NCBI RefSeq assembly: GCF_947507565.1
Contig: NC_089188.1
Location: forward strand, 248,001-312,000
Source of the DNA: Oscarella lobularis
Taxonomy: Eukaryota > Porifera > Homoscleromorpha > Homosclerophorida > Oscarellidae
Length of the DNA: 64,000 nt
Direction: 5' to 3'
The position numbers and the translations under genes are program-made. Under the pieces are notes generated by a model. It saw nothing but the letters and a program-made list of their open reading frames with translations, was not told the DNA's origin and ran no database searches. Each line of letters begins with the position of its first letter. The stretch's first letter is position 1. This document shows, piece by piece, positions 36,571-47,237 of this stretch.

Positions 36571-36839
36571 ATAAGACGTCTTCAATAGGCGTAGCACAAT
36601 CCCGTCCGCACCTAGGCCCCTAAAGAAAGAAGAAGTACGAAAAAAGACGATCGATTAATACAGAAACCTTTATTTGAGAGTCGTCTTCCGTCGAGGCGAC
36701 GATCTTTATCAGGACGCCTGCAAGAAAAATAGAATTAGTCAAAATGAATAGAAAAATTCTAATTCTCTATCTATTTTTAATTAATTACCCGATTTAATAA
36801 TCCTCTACCCTAACTGCCTCTAATTTCCTCTATAGATGC
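36030..36839 (-). CDS. Putative acidic protein made of duplicated mini-exons (3' part)
   Basis: Candidate exons in reading order: 36839-36815, 36717-36668, 36619-36568, 36426-36380, 36325-36248, 36185-36111, 36056-36030. Borders are GT-AG and phases fit throughout. The product has a short basic/mixed start (IEEIRG, CGRDCATPIEDVLC), then runs of Asp and Glu (DEDDEDEDD, DENEFDEDD), and stops after VLKDKGTK. Exons of 78 and 75 nt are duplicates of the same unit. The 5' end was not found; similar but decayed units continue to about 37270. I recognise no family; acidic nuclear or mineral-binding proteins are possible. Two acceptors are weak, so the model is tentative. Confidence 0.4.
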
Positions 36840-36939
36840 CTAAAGTAAGATGATTGACGAGGTGAAGATTAATTAAGTGAATTTGAAGTGTAAGAAGATG
36901 ACGTGCAAATGATGAAGAAAAATAAAGTGAAAAAACACG

Positions 36940-37275
36940 GAGAACCTAAAATGAAATACAAGATTAATAAAAAATAATTTATAAAAGGAAAGGTACGTAG
37001 GTATACTTAAATCAAACAAGTCTATAAGAAAACGCCAATAAATAAATAAATATAAAGGAGTCATACCACCGGCGTTTGACCACGCCCAGCATTGATGAAA
37101 TTTGCCCCATTAATTAATTAATTACGTCAAGAACCTATTCTGAAATAAAAGATTAGAAAAACAGGTACGTAAGTACACCTAAATAAAACGAAGTCTTTTA
37201 AGAAAAAAGGGCAATAAATAAATAAAAAGAGTCATACCACAAGCATTTGACCACGCCTGGCATTGAATAATTGGA
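36940..37275. repeat. Two-copy tandem duplication near the acidic array
   Basis: Bases about 36980-37110 and 37150-37275 share GAGTCATACCAC, GACCACGCC and a run of AATAAATAAATA. On the minus strand each copy ends a short open stretch at a GTATGACTC donor-like site, so this may be an older duplicated exon of the acidic gene. Confidence 0.5.
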
Positions 37276-38630
37276 TCTTTTACGATTAAGAATATATACC
37301 TAAGGAAAAAAATGTAACAATCGAGAAAAATTAACTGCACCTCATCTTATAAATGTTCCTTGAAAGGGGCCCCACTCACTAAAGCAGCACGATTCATATA
37401 GATCAACAGACCCCTATTGCTTCAAAGAGTTGTTTCCTTTTGAAAGGGCGCCTTCGAAAGTGCTAAAAACAAAAGGAATTAGCGAAAACGTGCATGATAC
37501 GGCTTCTAGCTGCAAATGCGGACGCAGAAAGGGCAAGAAACATTTGCCTAAGGAGACAAAACGTGACAGCGTAAACCAATGAGAATTCGCTTCGATTTTT
37601 CAAAATGCCTGGTCGAAAAAAGGGGCCCCCACTCACGCGAAGTCGTTTTTTGCAAGCGAAACACATCCGAAAAGCCTCGATCGTCAAAAAAACGTCCTCG
37701 AAGCCCAAGAAGAGACACTATAGCGAAACGCGAACGCACACCGCGTCACGCCCCCGCAACACCGCCATCTTCGCGTGTCATGTCGAGTCTTCGTTCGGCG
37801 AACTGGAGAACAATAGACGACCGGGAGCGAATATCTACAGAAAACAATCGATCGGCTTACCATTGACGAAGGAAAGCAGAACGATTGAGCCTCGAAGAAG
37901 ACTCGTACGACGTAGAAGCAAGTTTTTCCCTTCGCGATAGGGTAGAGACTGCAATGAGAGGTTCAACTTAAGCCAGTAGCGATAGATTTAGCTGGAGCGG
38001 GTTTCCCTAGAGCCGTTTCGTCGACGTGTTGCTCGGAACTATCTTTACGGTACTTTGACACGTGTCATTGATGTCACGAAAAGTTCCGTACAATCACGTG
38101 CTGCACGTTTGGCGCGAAGACATGCGCTGCACGTGTGGTAGGCGGTTCAGCGCTTGAAAGGAAAAGACGTACGGCTCATTCTTTGGCATTACGTAATTGT
38201 AAAAGACAATGCAAATGATTAAATTAATATAAAGGTTGAAGATCACGTGTACCCTGCGTTTTAAACGCGGATTTGGCTATACTTTTTTGAATTAGATTGC
38301 ATTGAATTATAATATTTGAGAATTTTGATTCTCCGGTTTTCTACGTACCATAAATTCTATGCTCGTATAGCGCACAAAGCATGCCTATATAATGTGACAT
38401 ATATTGTATGGTGATCGAGAAAAAAACCGCTTTCCTTTCAAATACGTGAATCTACAAAATCACATTGTCGAATTTGATGAGACATTTCAAAATTAATTTG
38501 ACGATAATGTAATGTTTCTGAGAGCAACGTAAACAGATTACACAGGTAGCAAGTTGAGACGCTACTACTGGAAGAATCTAATGCATGTCACAAAAAGGGG
38601 AAAGTCAGTTTGGGTGAGATAATTTCACAT
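37276..38630. other. Spacer downstream of RTK B, no supported gene
   Basis: Frames on both strands at 37460-37940 overlap and lack domain features. A minus-strand donor-like GTGAGTGGGGxCCCC occurs twice (near 37365 and 37630), again suggesting duplication. I see nothing else. Confidence 0.4.
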
Positions 38631-38633
38631 CTT

Positions 38634-40416
38634 TTAGACGGAAACTTCTTTGGACAAAACATTCCTTTGTCTAACATCGGCCTTTTCGTCTGTCGTGTCG
38701 TCACGCGTTCCTAGATCGTCTTCGGTTTTTTCTGAAGACACTGATTCACCCGTGCAAATAGACTTGAAGTCCACGAAAGAAGACAAATAAATAACATCGA
38801 GATTTAGGTACTCATTAGATGCCTCCTCTTCCAGCAATTTTCCCAACCGCTGGCAGAGATCTTGGAAAGTTGGGCGCGCATCGGGTTCACTACGCCAACA
38901 CTCAGACATAATCTCGTACCTGAGGAAAGGCCGATTACAACGTCACATGATTACGTGAGAGCATCTGCACTTTGGACTCGCAGTACTTTGGAGACGTTTT
39001 CTGGACATTCCAGCCGCTTGCCACTACGCAAATGCAACAGAAGATCCTTACTTGCCATGCATAGATACGGAAAACAGCCTGCAAAAAATGGAATTAAAGA
39101 AATAAGAAAGTCAAAATGAAAATACCTAAAGTGACTATTTCCCACAAAACAACTCCAAACGACCATCTAAAATTGACCTCATTGTAAAAAAATTCACGCT
39201 GGAAAATTTGCAATATCAGAAACGTACACGTCACTTTTCTCGCTGAAGAGGCGGTGTATGATGGCTTCGATAGACATCCAACGAAAGGGAAGCCGCCTTG
39301 CTGTCTTTTGATTATACGCACCGTCCTCGTACACGGCTCTTGTTAGTCCAAAGTCGGAAACTTTAAGAAGTTTATTTTCACCAACGAGGACGTTGCGACA
39401 AGCTAAGTCGCGATGAACAAGATCTTTTCCGGAAAGATATTCCTAAAAGTTGAAATTCTGAAAACTGACTCTCTTGCTAGTTTAGCCTTCGTACCATTCC
39501 CGACGCAATTTGCCAAGCAAACGACAACAGATCCGAAGCTGTCAAATCTGAAAGGACTGCTTCTTTATTCTCTTCGTCAACATCCTCGATTCCATCATTA
39601 TCTTCAACCTTGGCCTCACTTTCCACTATATCATCACCTTTTTTATTCTCGCCCTCCTCATACTCGTTCTGTTCAATTTCGTGAAGACTGTGTAACGACT
39701 CGAACAAACTATCCTATACAATACCATCGATATTACTTTCATTATAAGTAAAATCTTTACTCGCCTCTTCGTGCTTATTTTGCTCAACGTTTTCTGCATT
39801 CACTCGCTAAAAAACAAAATTAAATTTAAACATATTTCCTACCGCTTCCAAACATTCTTAAACGAACTTCCTTTCTCATTTTTTGGAGAAAGCAGAGTAA
39901 ATCACCGTGGCAACAGTATTCGACAACGAGAAAAGGCGGTTGGGATGCCGTTACGCATGCAAGCATGCTAACAATGTGTGGATGACGTCCGATTCGTTTC
40001 ATGAGCCTGATCTCCTCCAGTAAATCAATTTCATCATGATGGAGATACCTGTCTAATATATCACATAAAATAGATGCAATCACTTGCCAAAGAAACGACT
40101 GTACCTTTTAACATTTTACAGGCAACAAGCGTTTTATTTTCGTCGTCGTTGTCGTCGCACTTCAATTCGCTTCGAAACGTCTCCTTTGACTCGGCGTGAT
40201 AAAGATACCCTTGACGCACAACGCCGAAAAATCCTTCGCCAATCTTGTCGAGCAGCATGACGTCGCCACGATTGATTTCCCATTCGTCGACGAATGTCTT
40301 TGACAGATTTCTCCTTTTACGACGAATATAAAAGGCAACGATGAAAACGATCAGCAAAAGAATGACAACAAACGAGCAAGTGGAGGATATTATCACAATA
40401 CCAAAATTTGAAGAAT
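38634..40416 (-). other. RTK B membrane span and tyrosine kinase domain
   Basis: Span [15 protein letters not shown] followed by RRKRR, then DEWEINRGD and the P-loop. Helix C is in [19 protein letters not shown]. The kinase insert is acidic (exons 39806-39765 and 39713-39495). The donor of 39806-39765 is GCGAGT, and so is that of 39078-38982. The catalytic motifs are intact and the tail contains NEYLNL. Confidence 0.85.
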
Positions 40417-43400
40417 CTATGAAGAAACGCAAGAGGTGCGTGTTAGTAATATAAAGTACACTATACCGCTCTGTTATAGTTTGCAGTAAAATACAGTGAT
40501 TTCCCACCCACGGATACGAAACAAAGGGTCGGAATAGAGAGGCATGCAGTCGTTCTACAGAAGACGCCTTTCTTTGGGGAGCATACTATTTTCCGATTTT
40601 ACGGTGTAGTGTTACAGTCGAAGTCTTTCTAACTTAGATGGCGGTCGGTGTGTACGCAAGTGATTAAGAGTCCGGGCCCCCAAAAGTGGTCGCAATGGAC
40701 AGGTGGTCGCTACATAAGGAGGTAGTAGCTGCAACAGGTCTTAGAGCAATTAGTTCCTTACCAGATACACTACTGACCACACAGTTTTTTCCATCGTCCA
40801 TAAAGCCAACATTGCATGTGCACTTATACGATCCGTTCGTATTCGTACAGTTTGCATTCATGTGACACAGAGATAAATTCTTGCACTCGTTAATATCTTC
40901 GCACATGAATCCGTCTCCAGTCCAGCCACTAACACATTAGCAGTAAAACGAGCCGACAGTACATTAGTGCAATTTGCATGAGGATCACATACGCGGCAAG
41001 AAGCGCACTCGTCGAAGTCATCGCAGAGGCTGCCGTTTTTTAGCCAGCCACTTCTGCAGTTGCAACTATAAGAACCACCTTTAAGAACGCACACCTGAGA
41101 GGTCGCGGTACAGTTGTCGCACACACTATAATCTAAAGACAGATGACAACTTGAAGATGCCTCGCAAGCAAGTACAGATGTCACATATACCAATGCAGGT
41201 CGTCCCGTTTCCTGAGAATCCGATATTGCATACACATTCGAAGGAGTCGAGTGTATTCACACAAGATGCGTCAACGCTACAATTATGAGAGTTGTTGTGA
41301 CATTCATCGAAATCTAAAGAAACATTGCATGTATGATTGCATGTATGCATAGAGCCTTCTTCGTGTCGCATACCAAATATTGCTGGCATCGAGCACACGC
41401 TCGACAATTTCTGAAAGCAATCGCGTGAGTTCCAGCCAGTCGTTGTTGCAGCTACACAATCGTGTGTCTCTCGATCCGATAGCGTCTTTGTACTCTCGGA
41501 TGAACTCCATCTTGCATAGAAATAAGGAGAGCCATCTGTCCAATTGTACATTCCTTCACTGTCGATGTCATTAAGTCCGATCCACGCCTCCCTCACGCCG
41601 AGCATTCCAGAAAGGCGGTTCATTTCCTGCAGAGAACTAGTGCTGACAAGAGATCCTTTCCTCCACCGCTCGCTCCACCGCTCGCAGTTGGCCAATGATT
41701 CGTGCCACGTCTTCAAAGCGTCATTTCGTCGAAAGCACGACTTCCCTATAAGATTCCAACTATTCGGACACAAAAAGTCATCTAAGAGAAGAAAAAAGAG
41801 TTGATTAATGAAACTTGAAATGCTGCAACACTGACAGCCTCGACGACTTTCAGTTGGAGCTATGTCAATTTCAGTTGTCCCATTCAATGTTCCTGAAAAT
41901 TTTATCTTTTTTATGGCAAGTGTCGTGCGATTAGAATCAAAGTGGCTTACTTTTACAAACGTATCCAACATTGGCGGAACAATTTTGAACAGACCAACCG
42001 AAGTGTAGTCCGTCAAATCCAAACGTGACGCACTCACCCTTCTTCTTGTACGCCGGCTCATACTTCGCCCACATGCTGAAAGCGGCGGGTGTGCCATCAA
42101 GCCACGTAAAGCTACCCGTCGTGTCTTTGTAAACCAAGCCAATCCAGTACGCCAAACCATTGAGACCAGACGATTCTTTCGCGATGAAGAAATGTTCACT
42201 TATGCATCTGAATGAAGCTAGTTGGGCGCCGCCGCGCATTTGGCATTCAAGAATGGCGCGATCTTGCGCGACGCTCTCATTCTCCCTTTTGGACAAATGA
42301 AAACAAGCGTTATTAAAATGTACTTCATCTTCAAAGCATCGATTGTCAAAGGTTGGTGCAGCTACTTGGCGAACTTTGTTGTCCAAATCAACTAGGAAGA
42401 GATAATAAACGACGAATCAAGTGGCAATCTCACGTACCTAGAGCTATTTTGCATACGACTTTCTTAGAGCTCCTGCAATCAGCCGTCTTCCAATAGCCAG
42501 TGCGAGAGTCCATAGCAACGCAATTATAAAGATCGCTCAGCCCCGGTTCTCCTCTAGCCCACATAGCGTAACTGAATGGAGAAGAACATTCACACATTAA
42601 TTTGCAGGCACTGCATGCAGTTCTTTCTTACCTGAAGGGGTCATCATTAATCCACTTGTACTCATCATTACTTCCTCGCTCTAAGCCAATCCACACGTCT
42701 TCGCCAATGCTTTCGCCTTTCGACTCGACCTCCGCCAGGAGAGACATAACAAAAGCATGTTCATATGGACTGCTAATGCTCAGCAAGCTACGACCGCAAT
42801 GCCTTTCAACAAGATCCCAACGATCGAAGAGAAATCTGCTACTTTGGTTCGAAAGAGCATAACAATAGCCAGCATAGAGAAACCAACCAATAGGACAATC
42901 TAGAAAATAAAAAGAATTATTGCTTGAAGAGATTGGTTTATCCCTTAATAAACATTAAAATACGCTGGGCTGGCGTCCGACCAGCGTCAGCATTCACACC
43001 AAAACGCAGATACTGACGCTAGCATTGCGTGCGTCTAAGACGCTTGGGCTAGCCTTTGGGAGCAATCCCTGCATCACACCCAATGTCAGACAATGGGATA
43101 TCGATTAATCATACAACTTTAAATAATCATCGTCGAACTTAGTAATGACAACAATCATTCTCTAAGTTAACTTGAATAGCCAATTGCACATAGCGGGCCA
43201 AAATAACGACGCTGGCCTAATTGGTAATGAGAAAGATTCGATGCAAACGTAGACGCAACCCTGACAGACGCGACCCGGACGCCGGACACACGCAGGCCCA
43301 GCGTCACCTAACGAGACCCCGCCCTTAAATTACATTTTCGCTCTTCACAAACAACTACTGGTTCATGGCACGATTCATTGCTTTGCCACTCGATTTGGCG

Positions 43401-46291
43401 AAAATCGCAATCTTTGAAAGCTGTTTCCGTTCCTTTGCAACGTGTACCATTGATATAGATATAGATCATTGTGTCATTTGAATTTTCGTGAACGCGCCAC
43501 TCTGTTGAGATCGCTCTCTCGAAGCCAAATTGGCGACAGACAACGTTGGATTCATTCCAAGTCCACTCGCTGTCGCACACGACGCTCCACGTTGTGTTGA
43601 GATAGACTTCGACACGTCCTTTGCTCCCCTTCGTCCCACCAACACCATTGACCAATCGTATGTCCCACTCTGGTATACCGCACTTGATTTCAAGGATATA
43701 GCTTGAACTCCTTATCAAATAGAGATTGTTATACAGATGGTATTCTGCTACGCCGTTCTCCTGCAATGAAAAGCAGTCTTCGGAATTGCACGAGATATTT
43801 CTGCACAAAGGAAGTCTAATGCCAGGTGGACGGTCACCGTAGGACTGCCATTTTCCTTCACCGTATCCCATATGCCGACAAATGTTTTCAGCAGAACGAT
43901 TTAACGACTGCTGATCATGTCGATCATGATCAATGCAAGCTCGTTTCCATAAGTTCCCCACTCCAATTTCCATACGCCTTTCGCTAGAACTGTTCACAAG
44001 TTGCGCAGAGCTGTTCACAAGTCGCACGGCGAGACTCTGAACGCTACCAGATCGACAAGAAACGAATAGGTGCTCATTGCACGTCGCTAACCGCGTAGTG
44101 CAACTGCGAACTGAAACGTCATTTTCCGTGCAATAAACATCGTGAGAAACAACTTCGCCTTCTCCAATACGAGAACTAGCTTCCAATAGACCATCGTAAT
44201 TCATTTGTCGACACGCTGCAGCTGCCGTTTGACTAGAACTGTAAATATCTTTCCTCAGGCAGACGCCTTTCCATGAGCCGTCGATATATATCTCGAGACG
44301 GCCTCTTGTAGGCAAAACGTCGTCGACAAGTCGCACTTCACCGTCACGCAATTCTGCCAAGAAAAGAGTACGTCGTTGTTTTATTACAAGCAAGAATGAG
44401 CGCGCCTTACGTCTGGACTTTTTGCATATAAACTTGTGTCGAGATGAGCAGGAGTCAGCGTTCCAACGAACTGATGATGAACCATTGAGACGAGTAAACA
44501 AGAGAGTTCCACATAGGGCTTCTCCTTTGAATGCCTTCAAAGAAGTCCAGCGGGCGTAAGTCAACGGAGAACCGTCTGCCCATCGATATCTGTTAACGCC
44601 TGTTGCCGCTGATGGCGCTCGCAACAGACCAAAGAAGAATGACTCTGACTCTTTCAGATTACCAATCGAATTTTCAATTATAGCTGTGATGGTTTCGTCT
44701 TCGTTTACGCTTTCAATAGATAGTAAAGAAGCTCCATCGCTAGAGCACAAATCGGCTGCCTCGGACCAATTAGATGTGCTGGTAGAGATATAGAGACACG
44801 AAGAGCGAGAACAGTACCAATTGTTACCGCCACAATCTAAAAGAAAACGATTCTCTTAAGTACAATTTAAACGATTTGACGGCATAGTACTGTACCTTTA
44901 CACCGATACGTGAAATCATTCGTAGCGGCGGATTCGGTACTTGGCACGATGACCGCCATGACGAAGGCGACAACGACGAGAAATCGAAAACATTTCATTG
45001 GTGCGACAATTGGCCGAAAGACGGTAGAGTTGGATGAAGAACAGGCAAAGTTGATTAAGCAACCGTGACGAAGCCGAGAAGAGCGATGATTTTTTCGATG
45101 AGCGAAAATAACAATGACAAAGAGAAGGAAGGCAAAGACCACCGAAGCTGCCAACGCACAACTGGAAGTTGAAGACAGAGTGCTATCATCAACTGGCAAA
45201 ACCAAAGAAAAACTATTTGATCTGGCGGAAGAAGAAAATACTATTACCTTGCATTGCAGCACTAATGTCAAGCTCTCCAAAAGTACTCATAAATACCTCA
45301 TCCTAAAAAAAGACTAGGTGAGGACATCACTCCTCTTTTGCAAGCCTCGCAAGCCTCGCAAGCCCCGCTCTTGCAACTGAGACCGCCCTATATTGTAGGT
45401 ACGTGCCGCCTTCACGAAACCTCTGGGCCCCGCGGTACAGCGACGTGCAGCCTATTACGCGGGGTATATACACATCAGACCGTTACGGTCCATCATAGAT
45501 GTGAACGAAGCGCCAATGCCAGCGCTGGGAGGAACACGCACAAATTGGGTGCGTGTGCGTATAATAATTGCATTAGCGTGACGATGACGAAGACGGGCTT
45601 GGCTCTAGCGAGGCTCAACTATCGCTTTGCACCAGTCTGTCCGCAAGCAGCTTCCCCACTCGTTCGTTCTTTGCACTCTTGAAGCTACGGAATGCCCAGA
45701 TAAGAGCCTTCTCAACTAGATGGCGATCCGCTTTGCTCCCTAAAAGGTAAATTCATTCATACGCGACTCGATTCGCCTAGCCACGAGCCTTGTAAGGAAG
45801 CATAAGAAAGGCATTTGATGCGAGATGTTTTAACAGACGCGGAAGCGTTCATTTTACGTCGCTAAACATGATACAGTGCAGATGAACAAACATTTTCAAT
45901 AACGCTGCGAGCACTCACCTCCACGCACGTAGCATCACACCTCAGCCATGAACTGTGACGAGAGACGTTCTTCCCTTTGAAACAGAGAAACTAGAGAGAA
46001 CAAACCGAATAAGAGTGCGGTGGGATCACAAGTGACTGAGGACATGAGTAACATACGGTGTTAAGGCGACGTGCTCACATCCTGCTGACGAGAAACATCG
46101 ATTACAAACGTTTCCTCCTCGCTGGACAGAATGCAAATTAGACAAACTTGATCGGTAGGACGGTTGCGACTGTGAGCGACACACGCCGTTCTATTGGCGA
46201 AAAATTGAATGACGTCAGAGAACGGCGAGTGTTCTTCGCCGAGAGACGACTTGGCGACGATAAGAGCGACGAATACGATGAGAAGCGACAT
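38634..46291 (-). CDS. Receptor tyrosine kinase B: CTLD-SRCR3-CTLD3-EGF4 ectodomain, EGF region damaged
   Basis: Exons in reading order: 46291-46079, 45990-45919, 45861-45789, 45739-45633, 45302-45248, 45192-44896, 44836-44411, 44353-43334, 42899-42632, 42571-42438, 42391-41951, 41892-41836, 41780-41374, 41313-41191, 41132-40762, 40416-40105, 40052-39868, 39806-39765, 39713-39495, 39442-39228, 39166-39126, 39078-38982, 38919-38634. Architecture and exon lengths equal gene A (for example 73, 57, 123, 215, 41 and 97 nt). Kinase motifs are [20 protein letters not shown] and DFGLTR. The tail repeats the YLNL motif. Three donors appear to be GC rather than GT. The third EGF has a 2-base insertion and a TAA, so the full-length product is in doubt unless this is an assembly or sequencing error. 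Confidence 0.8.
40762..41313 (-). other. RTK B EGF region (four EGFs, one disrupted)
   Basis: Exon 41313-41191 is the 123-nt EGF. Exon 41132-40762 encodes an EGF ([11 protein letters not shown]), an EGF beginning DFDECASC, and a last EGF ([17 protein letters not shown]). In the second of these the frame shifts after CTN by two extra bases, and the restored frame then meets a TAA (plus strand 40937-40939). An intron of about 34 nt could remove both, but it would join the wrong frame. Confidence 0.75.
41374..44836 (-). other. RTK B CTLD1, SRCR1-3, CTLD2-4
   Basis: CTLD1 is exon 44836-44411 ([13 protein letters not shown]). The three SRCR modules are exon 44353-43334 ([18 protein letters not shown]). 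CTLD2 is 42899-42632 plus 42571-42438 ([16 protein letters not shown]). CTLD3 is 42391-41951 ([19 protein letters not shown]). The 57-nt linker is 41892-41836. CTLD4 is 41780-41374 ([22 protein letters not shown]). All frames are open. Confidence 0.85.
42960..43312. mobile_element. Candidate small inverted-repeat element in an RTK B intron
   Basis: The intron 42900-43333 is 434 nt against 48 and 57 nt at the same place in genes A and C. The extra part starts ACGCTGGGCTGGCGTCCG and ends with CGGACGCCGG...GGCCCAGCGT, an imperfect inverted repeat, and is richer in GCGTC words than the flanks. It probably is a MITE-like insertion. Confidence 0.5.
44896..46291 (-). other. RTK B N-terminal exons and membrane hairpin
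   Basis: ATG at 46289-46291 opens a signal peptide ([18 protein letters not shown]). Exon 45192-44896 encodes a span ([14 protein letters not shown]), a basic loop ([12 protein letters not shown]) and a second hydrophobic stretch beginning at an internal Met ([18 protein letters not shown]) and ending in a signal-peptidase-like site. The donor after exon 45861-45789 is GCTCGT where gene A has GTGCGA. The intron 45303-45632 is 330 nt against 45 nt in gene A, so it holds an insertion. Confidence 0.65.
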
Positions 46292-46773
46292 TTACAATCA
46301 CCCCTCCGTATAATGCCAAGAAAAAGTGAGTGCGTCACTAATGAGACGACTGCAGATTTAGACCCTTTTTATGTTCCATGTCCACGCCCTTCGGTTACAT
46401 CACAAGATGATGCCTTAATTAATAGCACGAGGCGATTTAGTAAATAGTTTACGGGCCCATTCTTGGCGTCCAACATAAGCTTCCATTGGATAAAGGCTGT
46501 GAATGGTGTTTCCTTCAACAAGAGACACAAATGCGTATAATCAATAAGATATGCCTTGGCTGGCACTGTGTCTACCAAGGCAGTCTACGCAGTAAAAAAC
46601 GTTGTCAATGCAGTGAACGACACCGTCAAATGAAATAAACGGCGTCGTCATTGCAGTCAAACATTTCATTTGGTAGACAACCTCTGTCGAAAAATAAAAC
46701 TAAAGCCCTACGTTACCTCATTATTACCTTTCCAAAACAACACTGACGACCAATTGGAACACAGGTTGACATC
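46292..46773. promoter_or_regulatory. Upstream flank of RTK B shared with RTK A
   Basis: The stretch between the RTK B start and module R3. Parts at 46490-46640 match the gene A flank at about 32925-33090. The promoter is expected here, but no TATA box or other core element stands out. Confidence 0.4.
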
Positions 46774-47140
46774 GTGTGAGGCCCCTTTTGAGGGTTCAAC
46801 TTGACCCGGACCACGGGATTTTTGCTCGCCGCGGCCATTGTGAACATCGCACGTTGCTTTACTTCAAGCAACATGGAGAACAACCCCTTAGCTTCTCTTT
46901 GATCATGGGAAAAGAGAAATCGACTTACGACAGAGGAGGCAGGAGCTTCGAAAGAGTGACGGATAAATTCGGCGCTTGGGCGATGGGAAAGCACAAAGAT
47001 GCGTCAATTGCTCCGTATAAGTGTAGGCCTTGGAGATATCGTCAAACACAAAAATCAACTCGCGTCTGTGAGCCTTACCTTACGTTTTGCATGAGAAACA
47101 CTGCTCGTGAGACCACTTAGGGAGCCTCACTTTCTCGTTA
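46774..47140 (+). repeat. RTK-upstream module, copy R3 (gene B)
   Basis: Begins GAGGCCCCTTTTGAGG and closes TTAGGGAGCCTCAC. It is nearly identical to R2 over about 80 bases near 47020-47100. It continues to about 47225 and resumes at 49727 after the palindromic element. Confidence 0.75.
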
Positions 47141-47237
47141 AGGTTCCAGAACCTACGAAAAGTAGTTTGAAAGGCATTCCACTATAGCCGAAGCATGCCT
47201 TGCGAAAAAATTCAGTCAAAACTAAAGGGTTACCACC

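Noticed and set aside
40935-40968. 34-nt intron that would remove the RTK B lesion
   Set aside because: GT and AG ends and a CTAAT branch-like site exist, but joining them gives the wrong reading frame.
45114-45317. Small plus-strand gene opposite RTK B
   Set aside because: It is the complement of the RTK B hairpin exon and its neighbour.
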